64,000 bases of DNA from Geomonas sp. RF6. Its GTDB lineage: Bacteria; Desulfobacterota; Desulfuromonadia; Geobacterales; Geobacteraceae. A program made the translations under genes and the position numbers. Shown in pieces: positions 54,951 through 63,722 of the stretch. The stretch lies in the NCBI RefSeq assembly GCF_021044625.1, contig NZ_CP087999.1, positions 4,547,001 through 4,611,000 of the forward strand, written 5' to 3'. Under the pieces are notes generated by a model that saw only the letters and a list, made by a program, of their open reading frames with translations, was not told the DNA's origin and made no database searches. Within the stretch, counting starts at the first letter, position 1, and every line of letters starts with the position of its first letter.

Positions 54951-56459
54951 CTACCTGTTCTTCTGATACAGCGCGTCCGCGTCCTGCTCCGTGACGCGAA
55001 CCCCCTGCCTCTCGAGGATTTCGCCGGTGGAACGCCACAGCTGCGTTATGGCGTTGTTGTAGTCCGCCAGCGCCCTGATCTGGTTTCCCTTTGCGGTCAC
55101 GAGGTCGTTCTCCACATCGAAGACATCCTTTGTGGTAGCGAGCCCGACGGCGTTTTTCTTGATGAAGGAGCGGAGCCGCTCCTCGGCGTACGCCCGCCCC
55201 CGCTCGGTCACTTCCAGCTGCTTGTAGCTCGCTCTCAGTGCCCTGATCGCCGCCCTCACCTCGTTCGACACCGCCGACTCCTGGCTCCTCAGCTGGGTCT
55301 GCGCCTGCTCGAGGAGGAGCTTCGTCCTCGTGTACTCGTTTTTGGCGGCGCGGTTCCCCAGGGGGTAGTTCAGCTGCAGCCCCACGCTCCAGGTCGGCTG
55401 CTGCGCGGTCGCCAGGTTCCCGATCTCCCTGGAGTAGCTCGGATCGAGCCCGGAGAGTCCAGCGCTCGCATTCAGGGTCAGGTCGGGAAGAATCCTGTTC
55501 TTCGCCACCCGCTGCTGCAGGTCGTTTACCTGCACAGCCACCCGTTGCGCCTGGAGCTCAGGGCGCGCCGCCAGGGCGCGCTTCAGCGCCTCGTCCTCCG
55601 ACACCAGATATTCCGCCTTCTCCGGAAGATCGGCGGTGACGATGTCAGAGGTGCCAGGAATCTGCAGGGAGTAGCGCAGGACGTCCATCTGGTCCCTCAG
55701 GAGACGCTCCCCATCTATGACATCCTTTTCACGGGTGGCGACGCTGAACTCCGCGCTGAGGATCTCCATGGCCGGGAGAACCCCGGCCTTCACGCGGGCG
55801 CGGGTCTCTTCAAGGATCCTTTGCGACAGCGCAAGGGACGTACGTCGCACCTCCAGGTCCTCGCGGAGGGTGTACAGCGTAAAGTAGTCGTTGCGCAGCT
55901 GCGCCACCGTGTCGGAAAGGCGCGTCCTGAAGCGGTCGAGGGACCCTTCCTTATTGAAGCGCGCCACGGTTATGTTCAATTCCGTCAACTCCCGCCCGAA
56001 GTTCTTCAGGAGCGGCTGGCTGAGCGTGAGAAGGAGGTCGGACTGGTAGTAATCGGAAACCACCGCAGAGGGGATGCCGCTGGTTTTCGTCCAGCTGTTG
56101 TTGAAGGTTACTCCGACCGTGCCGCCGGTGGAGAGGAGCTTCGACGCCCCCGCGTCGAGCTGCACCAGGTCCTGGCGGGGGATGCCGAAATTGATGGTAT
56201 TGGAATTGGGGTTGGTCGTCCTGGTGTAGGCGCCCTGCAGCGACAGTACCGGGTCGAAGATGGCGAGCTCGCGGCGCAGCTCGGCCTCGGCGATGGCAGG
56301 GTTGTACAGCTCTATGCGGACGTCGGGATTTTGCTGCACGACCAGCCGGATCGCATCCTTTATCGTCAGGTTGACCGGACCTTCCTGCGCGGAAGCGGCG
56401 CCGGCAGAAAGAAGCAGGGAGGCGCCCAGAAGAAGTGTCAGCTTGCGGGAGTGCTTCAT
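54951..56459 (-). CDS. TolC-family outer-membrane efflux channel
   Basis: This 502-residue protein has a signal peptide (cleavage near ASA/QEG) and the TolC-like twofold helical repeat. Long coiled helices occur around 170-260 and 390-470, with LYTLREDLEVRRTSLALSQRILEETRARVKAGV typical of the family. It would form the outer-membrane exit duct. The ATG at 56459 has GAGGA 6 nt upstream. It lies downstream of the MacB- and MacA-like genes on the same strand but is separated by a 530-nt gap filled by a repeat element, so it may still belong to that pump. Confidence 0.88.
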   Translation of the reverse strand: MKHSRKLTLLLGASLLLSAGAASAQEGPVNLTIKDAIRLVVQQNPDVRIELYNPAIAEAELRRELAIFDPVLSLQGAYTRTTNPNSNTINFGIPRQDLVQLDAGASKLLSTGGTVGVTFNNSWTKTSGIPSAVVSDYYQSDLLLTLSQPLLKNFGRELTELNITVARFNKEGSLDRFRTRLSDTVAQLRNDYFTLYTLREDLEVRRTSLALSQRILEETRARVKAGVLPAMEILSAEFSVATREKDVIDGERLLRDQMDVLRYSLQIPGTSDIVTADLPEKAEYLVSEDEALKRALAARPELQAQRVAVQVNDLQQRVAKNRILPDLTLNASAGLSGLDPSYSREIGNLATAQQPTWSVGLQLNYPLGNRAAKNEYTRTKLLLEQAQTQLRSQESAVSNEVRAAIRALRASYKQLEVTERGRAYAEERLRSFIKKNAVGLATTKDVFDVENDLVTAKGNQIRALADYNNAITQLWRSTGEILERQGVRVTEQDADALYQKNR

Positions 56460-56527
56460 TTTCATTCCTCGGAGGATGCGGTAGATGCAGCGGGTATCGG
56501 TCACGTCCACCCTCCCCTATTTCATAG

Positions 56528-56910
56528 GCTCATCCGAGAATTCCGGGGAAGCCGTAGTATGTTTCAATGAAAGGCGGCATGAGGCCTCGCGTCCCCCCCT
56601 TTGCGAAGGGGGGACAGGGGGGATTTGACTTGGCCGGCACCGTCCTGCAAAGTGCGCAACTGTTGTGGTCTCAAGCAATTTGTTTGACTCCACTTTGCAA
56701 ACAACTGGTGGGGTCTATGTCGTTGATCTTTAGACTGCCGCAGCACGGCGGTTTCGACGACCGAGATGTACTGTCAGACGGGCTGCGGTTCTGGAGGAGA
56801 CTTGAAGATAAAATCCCCCCTGCCCCCCCTTCGCAAAGGGGGGAACGTTACGCCTTGTGCAGTGCTTCGTGGCAATGTACCCACGCTCCCGCAGAATTCC
56901 CGGAAGAGCC
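56528..56910 (-). repeat. ~380-bp dispersed element, orientation B
   Basis: This is the inverted partner of 48263-48642. The match extends through both ends and the unique middle (TTGATCTTTAGACTGCCGCA, ATGTACTGTCAGACGGG), with scattered substitutions and small indels. Beyond 56910 a further end-module copy (GAAGGGGGGAACGTTAGGCC, TCGTGGCAATGTACC) continues to 56990, right at the permease stop. Confidence 0.85.
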
Positions 56911-56989
56911 TTCCAGAAGGGGGGAACGTTAGGCCTTCTGCAGTACTTCGTGGCAATGTACCGAGCTCCCCCGGAACTCCCGGATGAAC

Positions 56990-58219
56990 CTATTCATATC
57001 TCAGGGCGTCGATGGGGTTCAGTGACGCCGCCTTGCGCGCGGGGTAGAAGCCAAAGAAGACGCCGACCGCAGCTGAGAAGCCAAAAGAGATGATCACCGT
57101 GGCAGGGGAGATGAGGGTCGGCCAGCCGATGACCTTTGCCACCACGGCGGCACCGGCGATGCCGCAGAGTATCCCTATGATCCCCCCCATGGTGGTGAGA
57201 AGCACCGCCTCGGTAAGAAACTGCAGCAGGATGTCGCGTCTCTTCGCGCCGATGGCGATCCGGATCCCGATCTCGCGCGTCCTTTCGGTGACCGATACCA
57301 GCATGATGTTCATGATCCCGATCCCGCCAACCAGGAGAGATATGGAGGCGACCGAGCCAAGAAGCATCGCCAGGACCTTCGAGGCCTGCTCGGAGACGGC
57401 GAGGAGCTCGGAGAGGTTGCGTACGGTGAAGTCGATCTCGCGGGAAGGGCCGATGCGGTGGCGCTGGTTCAGGAGTGCGGTCACTTCTTCCTCGGCCTGC
57501 TTCAGGACCTCCGCGCTCTTCGCCTGCACCATGAGGGCGCCGACGGACGCCGGAAACTGGGTCCCCAGGAGCTTTCTCTGCGCCGTGGTGAGGGGAAGAT
57601 AGATGATGTCGTCCTGGTCCTGCCCCTGCGGTGACTGCCCCTTGCGGTCCAGCACCCCGACCACCGTAAAGGGGATCTTTCTGATGCGGATGATCTTCCC
57701 GAGCGGGTCGGCGCTGCCGAAAAGGTTGTCGGCGACGGTCTGCCCCAGCAGGCAGACCTTGGTGGCGCCGTCGACGTCGGACTGGGTGATGTTGCGCCCC
57801 GCGGAGATCGGCCAGTCCCGCACCGTGAGCATTGCCGGGGTCACCCCCATGAGGACGGTGGACCAGTTCTGGTTCCCGTACACGACCTGGCCGCCGCCGC
57901 GCAGCGTAGGCGCCACCTCGGCAACCGACGGACACTCGCTCTTTATCGCCTTTGCGTCGTCGTAGGTGAGGGTCTGCGTGCCGCCGCTACCGGTGCGCAC
58001 GCCGCCACTGGTCATGGAGCCGGGAAGGACGAGGAGCAGGTTGCTCCCGATGCTGGAGATCTGGTCGGAGATCATCTTGCTCGCGCCGGAGCCGATCGCC
58101 ACCATGGCGATGACCGCGGCGATACCGATAATGATGCCGAGCATGGTGAGGAGGCTGCGCATCTTGTTCACGCGCAGCGCGCGGATGGCGATAAGGAGGC
58201 TCTGCAGGAAGGTCGTCAC
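56990..58219 (-). CDS. MacB-like ABC transporter permease
   Basis: This 409-residue FtsX/MacB-type permease has one N-terminal membrane helix (about 20-45), a ~230-residue periplasmic domain and three C-terminal helices with the conserved TERTREIGIRIAIGAKRRDI motif, ending NPIDALRYE. It works with the ATPase encoded just upstream; the two are fused in E. coli MacB but separate here. The start overlaps the ATPase stop by 4 nt. Confidence 0.92.
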   Translation of the reverse strand: MTTFLQSLLIAIRALRVNKMRSLLTMLGIIIGIAAVIAMVAIGSGASKMISDQISSIGSNLLLVLPGSMTSGGVRTGSGGTQTLTYDDAKAIKSECPSVAEVAPTLRGGGQVVYGNQNWSTVLMGVTPAMLTVRDWPISAGRNITQSDVDGATKVCLLGQTVADNLFGSADPLGKIIRIRKIPFTVVGVLDRKGQSPQGQDQDDIIYLPLTTAQRKLLGTQFPASVGALMVQAKSAEVLKQAEEEVTALLNQRHRIGPSREIDFTVRNLSELLAVSEQASKVLAMLLGSVASISLLVGGIGIMNIMLVSVTERTREIGIRIAIGAKRRDILLQFLTEAVLLTTMGGIIGILCGIAGAAVVAKVIGWPTLISPATVIISFGFSAAVGVFFGFYPARKAASLNPIDALRYE

Positions 58220-58938
58220 GAAACTCTCACCTCCGGAGCCCCGACGAGGCGCGGCGCACTGTTTGGCGTATCGGAGAGGATTTCGCCGTCGCGAAAGACG
58301 ATGTGCCGGGAGGTAAAGGTCGCCACCTCCGGCTCGTGGGTCACCATGATGAGGCTTATCCCCTGGCGATTCAGCTCCTGGAAGATCCCCATGATCTCCA
58401 GCGTCGTCCTCGAGTCGAGGTTTCCCGTCGGCTCGTCAGCGAGGATGATGGAAGGCTCGTTTACCAGCGCCCGCGCTATCGCCACGCGCTGCTGCTGCCC
58501 GCCGGAGAGCTGGTTACTGAAGTGCCCCTCGCGCCCCGCCAGCCCCACCCGCTCAAGAGCGGCACGTGCCCGCTCGCGGCGCTCCTTGGCTGGGACACGG
58601 GCGTACACGAGCGGAAGCTCCACGTTCTCCCGCGCCGTCGTTCTCGGCAGGAGGTTGAAGCCCTGGAAGACGAAGCCGAGCTTGCGGTTCCTGATCTCGG
58701 CCAGATCGTTCGGCGAGAGTTCCCGTACGTTCACCCCCTCCAGGTGGTAGCTCCCTGAAGTGGGGACATCGAGACAGCCAAGGATATTCATGCAGGTCGA
58801 CTTCCCGCTCCCGGACGCCCCCATGATGGAGACGAACTCGCCGCGCGCCACCGTGAAGGAGACGTCGCGCATGGCGTGCACCTCCTGGTCGCCCATGGCG
58901 TACACCTTGTTCATCCGGCTAACCTCGACGAGTTCCAT
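58216..58938 (-). CDS. MacB-like ABC transporter ATPase
   Basis: This 240-residue nucleotide-binding subunit has Walker A GASGSGKST (40-48), signature LSGGQQQR, Walker B IILADEPTG and the switch His in MVTHEP. This is the LolD/MacB mechanotransmission group. It starts immediately after the MacA-like stop and overlaps the permease by 4 nt, giving a tight MacA-ATPase-permease operon. Confidence 0.94.
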   Translation of the reverse strand: MELVEVSRMNKVYAMGDQEVHAMRDVSFTVARGEFVSIMGASGSGKSTCMNILGCLDVPTSGSYHLEGVNVRELSPNDLAEIRNRKLGFVFQGFNLLPRTTARENVELPLVYARVPAKERRERARAALERVGLAGREGHFSNQLSGGQQQRVAIARALVNEPSIILADEPTGNLDSRTTLEIMGIFQELNRQGISLIMVTHEPEVATFTSRHIVFRDGEILSDTPNSAPRLVGAPEVRVS

Positions 58939-60189
58939 CTAGAACCTCGGACCCATCGGCATCGACGCCTGCTTCTTCGCCGGGAGTATCTGCTCCACCA
59001 CGACGTCGTCGTTCTCCTTCAGCGCCCCCTCCACGAGTTCCACGAAGCTGTTGTCGGAAATACCGGTTACCACCGAGACCGCTTTCGGCTTGCCGTCTGC
59101 GTCGAGCACAAAAACCTTCTGCTGCGGCCGCTCCGGCATCTTTCGCTCCCCTTTTTGCGATGCGGCATGGGTGCTGCCGCGCTGCGAGGTCGATGCGTCC
59201 TTCCCCTTCTTGCGGGCCTGTTTTTCGTCCGTTTTCGGCTTGAAGCGCAGCGCAGCCGCCGGGACTTTCAGCACGTCCTCTTTTTTCATCGTCTCGATGG
59301 AGACATTCGCCGTCATCCCCGGCTTGAGGAGGAGGTCCTTGTTGTCCACCGTGATGACGGTGACGTAGGTGACCACGTTTTGCGTCACCACCGGCGCATT
59401 GCGGATTTGCATGACCTTCCCCACGAACTGCCGCTCGGGATAGGCGTCGACCGTGAAGTTCGCGGTCTGTCCGATCTTGATGCGGCTGATGTCCGCCTCG
59501 TCGACGCTCGTCTCGATCTGCATCTTGGTGAGGTCCTGGGCGATGGTGAAGAGGGTCGGGGTCTGGAAGGAGGCGGCGACGGTCTGACCGACGTCGACGT
59601 TGCGGGAGACGACGATGCCGTCGACCGGTGACTTTATGGTGGCGTAGCGCAGATTGGTCTGCGCCTGCTTCAGCGCCCCCGAGCTCTGCACGAGCTGGGC
59701 TTGCGCCGCCTGCACGCCGGCCTGGGCCGAATCGTACGCTGTCTGGGCCGCGTCGAGGTCGCTCTGCGATATGATCCCCTGCTCGAGGAGCTGCCGGTTG
59801 CGGCCGAGTGTCCTCTTCGCGTCAGCAAGGGTCACCTTCGCCTTGGCAAGGGTCGCCTCTGCGTTCAGGGCGTTACCGGTGGACTGCTCCACCTGGGACA
59901 TGAAGAGGGACGGGTCGATCTGGGCGATCGCCTGCCCCTTTTTCACCGGCGAGTTGAAGTCGACAAAGAGTCTGGAGACGGTACCTGAGACCTGGGTACC
60001 GACCTGGACGGTGACCACCGCATTGAGGGTGCCGGTAGCGGAAACGGTGGAGACGATATCTCCGCGCTCCACCTTCTGAAACTTGAATTGCGGTTTCGGC
60101 GGCTCCTTGAAGTAGTGGTAGCCGCTTACCGAAAGTGCCAGCACCAAAATGACGGCGAATCCCACGATCTTTTTCACGTAAAACCTCAC
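58939..60189 (-). CDS. MacA-like periplasmic adaptor subunit
   Basis: This is a 416-residue membrane-fusion protein with an N-terminal membrane anchor (IVGFAVILVLALSVSGYHYF). It has lipoyl halves (GTQVSGTVSRLFVDFNSPVKKGQ and YATIKSPVDGIVV), a helical hairpin between them, and beta-barrel/membrane-proximal domains. A Lys/Ser-rich low-complexity insert lies near residues 325-355. It bridges the MacB-type pump and a TolC channel. The GTG at 60189 with GAGGAAAG upstream is preferred to an in-frame GTG at 60297, which would give a 36-residue non-signal leader. Confidence 0.9.
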   Translation of the reverse strand: MRFYVKKIVGFAVILVLALSVSGYHYFKEPPKPQFKFQKVERGDIVSTVSATGTLNAVVTVQVGTQVSGTVSRLFVDFNSPVKKGQAIAQIDPSLFMSQVEQSTGNALNAEATLAKAKVTLADAKRTLGRNRQLLEQGIISQSDLDAAQTAYDSAQAGVQAAQAQLVQSSGALKQAQTNLRYATIKSPVDGIVVSRNVDVGQTVAASFQTPTLFTIAQDLTKMQIETSVDEADISRIKIGQTANFTVDAYPERQFVGKVMQIRNAPVVTQNVVTYVTVITVDNKDLLLKPGMTANVSIETMKKEDVLKVPAAALRFKPKTDEKQARKKGKDASTSQRGSTHAASQKGERKMPERPQQKVFVLDADGKPKAVSVVTGISDNSFVELVEGALKENDDVVVEQILPAKKQASMPMGPRF

Positions 60190-60674
60190 CTTTCCTCTGC
60201 GTCCAGATACCTCGATTTCTTCCTCACCGGAAGAGGACGCCAGAGTAGCTCCTGCCCCACACCGTCCCACGTCGGGAGCAGTGTCGGATAAGGCCACTGC
60301 ATCCTATACAGAATAAGGAGCGATATTGTCAACACCTAAGGGAATTGACGAGTTAGCCACTTTTTTGACGCAGATACGACGGCGACTCCTGGTCTCCCCG
60401 GAGTCGTGCAGGAAAGGTAATGGACGAATGTGCAAGAAAAATGGCTCTTCTGCAAAAATTTGTCATCGGCCCTCATCCCCCACGAGCCCGCGCCGGTGCT
60501 GCTTTTGAAGGTTCACACCGGGTGTGGCTAAAGGAATACTTGAACTTCACCCGCTAAGTAGCTGTTTTTTGGATAAGGCCTTGCAAGGGGCGCTGTGCCC
60601 TTTCGCCCAACCAGGCTAAAGGAGCAACTCCAGGAAGGGGGCAGCACAATGAGGGCTCGCCACGGTATAAGGAA
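60190..60674. other. Divergent non-coding region between macA-like and PAP2 genes
   Basis: No gene is seen in this 485-nt stretch. The part next to macA is AT-rich, with TTGACG and TTGTCA boxes. The last 100 nt before the PAP2 gene are structured: AAGGG..CCCTT (60585-60602), GGAG-CAA-CTCC (60621-60631) and other GC stems. I could not match this leader to a known riboswitch class. Confidence 0.5.
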
Positions 60675-61640
60675 ATGGTAAGGGTAAGAAAATGGAGTGC
60701 ATTGGCTTTATTGATCGGCTCCCTCGGCACGCTCCCGGCACATGCCGCGCAGACGCAGGTAGCGGCGCAGGAGAAGGGGAATGAAGTCGTGGCGGCTACG
60801 GAAGGGCGTGCGGCAGCCACCGCCACTGTGGATGAGGGTGCAGCCGCGTCCCTTTCGGCAACCGACATGGAAACCGCGCCGTCTACTTCCGACCTCTACC
60901 GCATCAACGGGAAGTATCTGAAAGGGGTCATTACCGACGCAGGAGGGGTAATCACCTCGCCGCTGCACTGGGACGCCAGGGACTGGGCGAAGGCGGGAGC
61001 CGTCGTGGGGATCACCTCGGGGCTCTTCCTCGCGGACCGCTCCATCAGGGACTTCGCACAGAGTAACCAGAACTCCGTGGCAAACGGCCTCGCAAAAGTC
61101 GGGAACGCCTTCGGCGACCCCCTCTATGCACCTGCGATGGTCGGCAGCTTCTACCTCTACGGCGTCTTCGGGGACGACATGAAGGCGCGCAGGACGTCCC
61201 TCCTCGCACTGGAGAGCTACGCGATCTCCTCCGTCCTTACAGGCGGAATAAAGAACCTCTCCGGAAGGCACCGTCCGGAGACGGGTGACGGCCCGATGAC
61301 CTTCGACGGCCCGGCGTGGAAGGTGAAGAATGGCTCCTTTGTCTCCGGGCATACCTCAAACGCCTTCGCCATAGCGACCGTCTTTGCAAACGAGTACGCC
61401 GACAACAGGTACGTCCCCCCCATCGCCTACGGCCTCGCGACCCTTACCGCGTTCGCACGCGTCTACGACAACAAGCACTGGGCCTCCGACGTCTTCTTCG
61501 GCGGCGCGCTCGGGTACTTCACCGGCAAGGCCATACTTTCCTTCCACAAGAAGGACAACGACCCCCTCCTCGGCCGCCTCACCATAGCACCGCAGGTAAC
61601 CAAGGAGATGACGGGGCTCACGGTAGGATACAACTTCTAG
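60675..61640 (+). CDS. PAP2-family (phosphatidic acid phosphatase type 2) membrane-associated phosphatase
   Basis: This 321-residue protein has a probable signal peptide (cleavage near AHA/AQT). The three PAP2 motifs are present: K193-x6-R200P (KNLSGRHRP), SGHTS with His226, and R262-x5-His268-x3-Asp272 (ARVYDNKHWASD). It would dephosphorylate a lipid phosphate such as undecaprenyl diphosphate, or another phosphomonoester, on the periplasmic side. A long Ala/Thr-rich stretch (27-70) separates the signal from the fold. TAAGGAA precedes the ATG. Confidence 0.88.
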   Translation: MVRVRKWSALALLIGSLGTLPAHAAQTQVAAQEKGNEVVAATEGRAAATATVDEGAAASLSATDMETAPSTSDLYRINGKYLKGVITDAGGVITSPLHWDARDWAKAGAVVGITSGLFLADRSIRDFAQSNQNSVANGLAKVGNAFGDPLYAPAMVGSFYLYGVFGDDMKARRTSLLALESYAISSVLTGGIKNLSGRHRPETGDGPMTFDGPAWKVKNGSFVSGHTSNAFAIATVFANEYADNRYVPPIAYGLATLTAFARVYDNKHWASDVFFGGALGYFTGKAILSFHKKDNDPLLGRLTIAPQVTKEMTGLTVGYNF

Positions 61641-61921
61641 TACCCCCCCCGCACCACCCGCCCCTCCGGCAGTCAGAGGGCCAGGTGGTGCGGTTTCCAT
61701 TTCCCCAATGTAGCCTACCGCTCCCACGGACCCGGCTCATCTCTCCCCTCTCCCCTTTTTCCTCTTAATTGACACCCTCCCCCGCGACGGTACACTATAT
61801 GCGGTTCCGGACGCCGGGCCCCCGGCGATCCCCACTTCCTGTACCGCACTTCCACGTACCCTCCGGGGAACGGCTACCACCCTTTATCCTTTTGGCATCA
61901 TCACCAAGTGGGAGGAAAGTC

Positions 61922-62503
61922 ATGGCAGCGTACGAAGCGAAGGACTACAGCAAGCTCATCGGTATGACAGGCTTTAGCGAAACGCTCCTCAAGAATCACT
62001 TCACCCTTTACCAGGGGTATGTCACCAACACCAATACCCTGAACGACTCCCTGAGCCGTCTCTCCAAAGAGGGGAAGAGTGCCACGCCGGAATTCGCAGA
62101 GATGAAGCGCCGGTTTGGGTGGGAATTCAACGGGATGCGCCTGCATGAACTGTACTTTGAGAACCTGGGGGGAAAGACCCCGCTGAACGCAGACAGCACG
62201 CTCGCCTCGAGGCTGCACCAGGAATTCGGCAGCAAGGAGGCATGGGAGCAGGACTTCAGGGCCACCGGGGCGACCCGTGGCATCGGCTGGGCGATCCTCT
62301 ATCAGGACCAGACTACAGGCCGGCTCTTCAACTTCTGGATCAACGAGCACGACACCGGACATCCGGCAGGGTGTACCCCTATTCTCATCATGGACGTCTT
62401 CGAGCACGCCTTCCTGACCGACTTCGGCCTCAAGAGGGCGGACTACATCAACGCATTCTTCAACACCATCGAGTGGCAGGCCGCCGAGGCCCGTCTGAAG
62501 TAG
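61922..62503 (+). CDS. Iron/manganese superoxide dismutase
   Basis: This 193-residue cytoplasmic enzyme converts superoxide to H2O2 and O2. Likely metal ligands are His26 (LKNHFTLYQGYV), His75 (RLHELYFENL), Asp158 and His162 (IMDVFEHAF). A GGGAGGAAAG site sets the ATG at 61922; an in-frame ATG 153 nt upstream lacks support. A strong terminator follows. The metal preference cannot be decided from sequence by eye. The 281-nt gap upstream shows no other gene. Confidence 0.93.
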   Translation: MAAYEAKDYSKLIGMTGFSETLLKNHFTLYQGYVTNTNTLNDSLSRLSKEGKSATPEFAEMKRRFGWEFNGMRLHELYFENLGGKTPLNADSTLASRLHQEFGSKEAWEQDFRATGATRGIGWAILYQDQTTGRLFNFWINEHDTGHPAGCTPILIMDVFEHAFLTDFGLKRADYINAFFNTIEWQAAEARLK

Positions 62504-62554
62504 GTTAAGTGGCGAGGGCATGCCGGAGCCAGCCGGCATAGCCAGTGCCGAGAG

Positions 62555-62587
62555 TGGCCCTCCCCAGCCAGGAGGGCCAATTTTTTT
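62555..62587 (+). terminator. Rho-independent terminator after superoxide dismutase
   Basis: A perfect 9-bp stem TGGCCCTCC/GGAGGGCCA with a 7-nt loop is followed by seven T. A second hairpin ATGCCGG..CCGGCAT lies just upstream at 62520-62539. Confidence 0.92.
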
Positions 62588-62621
62588 CCCGCACCTACCC
62601 GCCGCACGAACCAGGAGCCGC

Positions 62622-63596
62622 ATGAAGCGAGCCCTCCTCACCTTCGCCGTCCTTTGCTGCACCATCCTCCCCGTGGCGGCGAGCGCACCTGCGCACGCGA
62701 ACGAGCTGGCACTTCTCGGTGGCGTCAGCGATTCCGCCGAGGCTGAAAAGAGCTCCTACTCCTGGCAGATCGACTATCGGCACAGGCTCCTGAAAAGCCT
62801 TTCCTTGGGGATGTCCTATCTTAACGAGGGTCACCTGTCCGGGCACCATCGCGACGGCTACGCCCCGCAGGCGTGGGCTCACCTCCCTCTGCTAGCCGAC
62901 CGTCTGGAACTTTCGGCAGGAGTCGGCCCCTACCTCTACTTCGACACCATCACCGCCGAAGGTTCACCGACCGGGTACCGCAACGACCACGGATTCAAAG
63001 CCCTCACTTCCCTTTCAGCTGCCTGGTACAGCGAACGGAACTGGTTTGTCCAGCTACAGGGGAACTACCTCGCTCTCGGCGGCAGCATCGACACGATCAC
63101 GGCTCTTGCCGGAGTCGGTTACCGCTTCCCTTCCGATGGCCGGGAGCGTGAGTCGTCGGGTGCCCCCCTCGAGATCCCGGACAATGAGATCACCGTCATG
63201 CTCGGCCAGACGATCGTCAACAGCCTCGACTCCCAAAACTCCGTCGCTGCCGAGGTCGAGCTGCGCCACCGTTTCGTGCCTCACCTCGAGGGGAGCATCT
63301 CCTTTCTTTTTGAGGGAGACAGCCGCCTCGTGCGCCGAGACGGCCTCATCACGCAGCTGTGGGCCACCGACGATCTCTTCGACAACCGCTTCGGGATCGG
63401 CGTCGGAGCGGGTGCCTACTTCGACATAGAGAGCTATCGCGACCTCAATGCGGAGAGGATCGCAGGCATCGTCACCCTGAGCGGCACCTACCGCTTTTCC
63501 TGCCGAATCGACGCGCGACTCTCCTGGAACCGCATCGTCACCAATTACGACCGCGACAGCGACGTCATAGTCGCCGGAGTAGGCTACCTCTTCTGA
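62622..63596 (+). CDS. Outer-membrane beta-barrel protein of unknown function
   Basis: This is a 324-residue protein from the ATG at 62622 (AGGAG site), with a signal peptide cleaved near AHA/NEL. It has alternating aromatic beta strands (WQIDYRHRL, LSLGMSYLNEGH, YFDTITAEG) and a final strand ending GVGYLF, all typical of a barrel. Two similar halves (GVGPYLYFDTI and GVGAGAYFDIE) suggest an internal duplication. Function is unknown. A longer in-frame reading from 62520 would overlap the terminator and is rejected. Confidence 0.82.
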   Translation: MKRALLTFAVLCCTILPVAASAPAHANELALLGGVSDSAEAEKSSYSWQIDYRHRLLKSLSLGMSYLNEGHLSGHHRDGYAPQAWAHLPLLADRLELSAGVGPYLYFDTITAEGSPTGYRNDHGFKALTSLSAAWYSERNWFVQLQGNYLALGGSIDTITALAGVGYRFPSDGRERESSGAPLEIPDNEITVMLGQTIVNSLDSQNSVAAEVELRHRFVPHLEGSISFLFEGDSRLVRRDGLITQLWATDDLFDNRFGIGVGAGAYFDIESYRDLNAERIAGIVTLSGTYRFSCRIDARLSWNRIVTNYDRDSDVIVAGVGYLF

Positions 63597-63722
63597 CCCA
63601 CCCCTTCTTTTCCCCCTCCCCTGCCAAACCGAGGAAGCGCTAAAGATTCTGTATACCATGTCGATGAGTGCAGTGAGCCTTAGCCGCTCATGAGACTTTA
63701 TCGCGCAGGGAAAGGGGCAGTC

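Noticed and set aside
54948-56570. 540-codon plus-strand open frame opposite the tolC-like gene
   Set aside because: Antisense shadow; the reverse frame has a signal peptide and TolC repeat structure.
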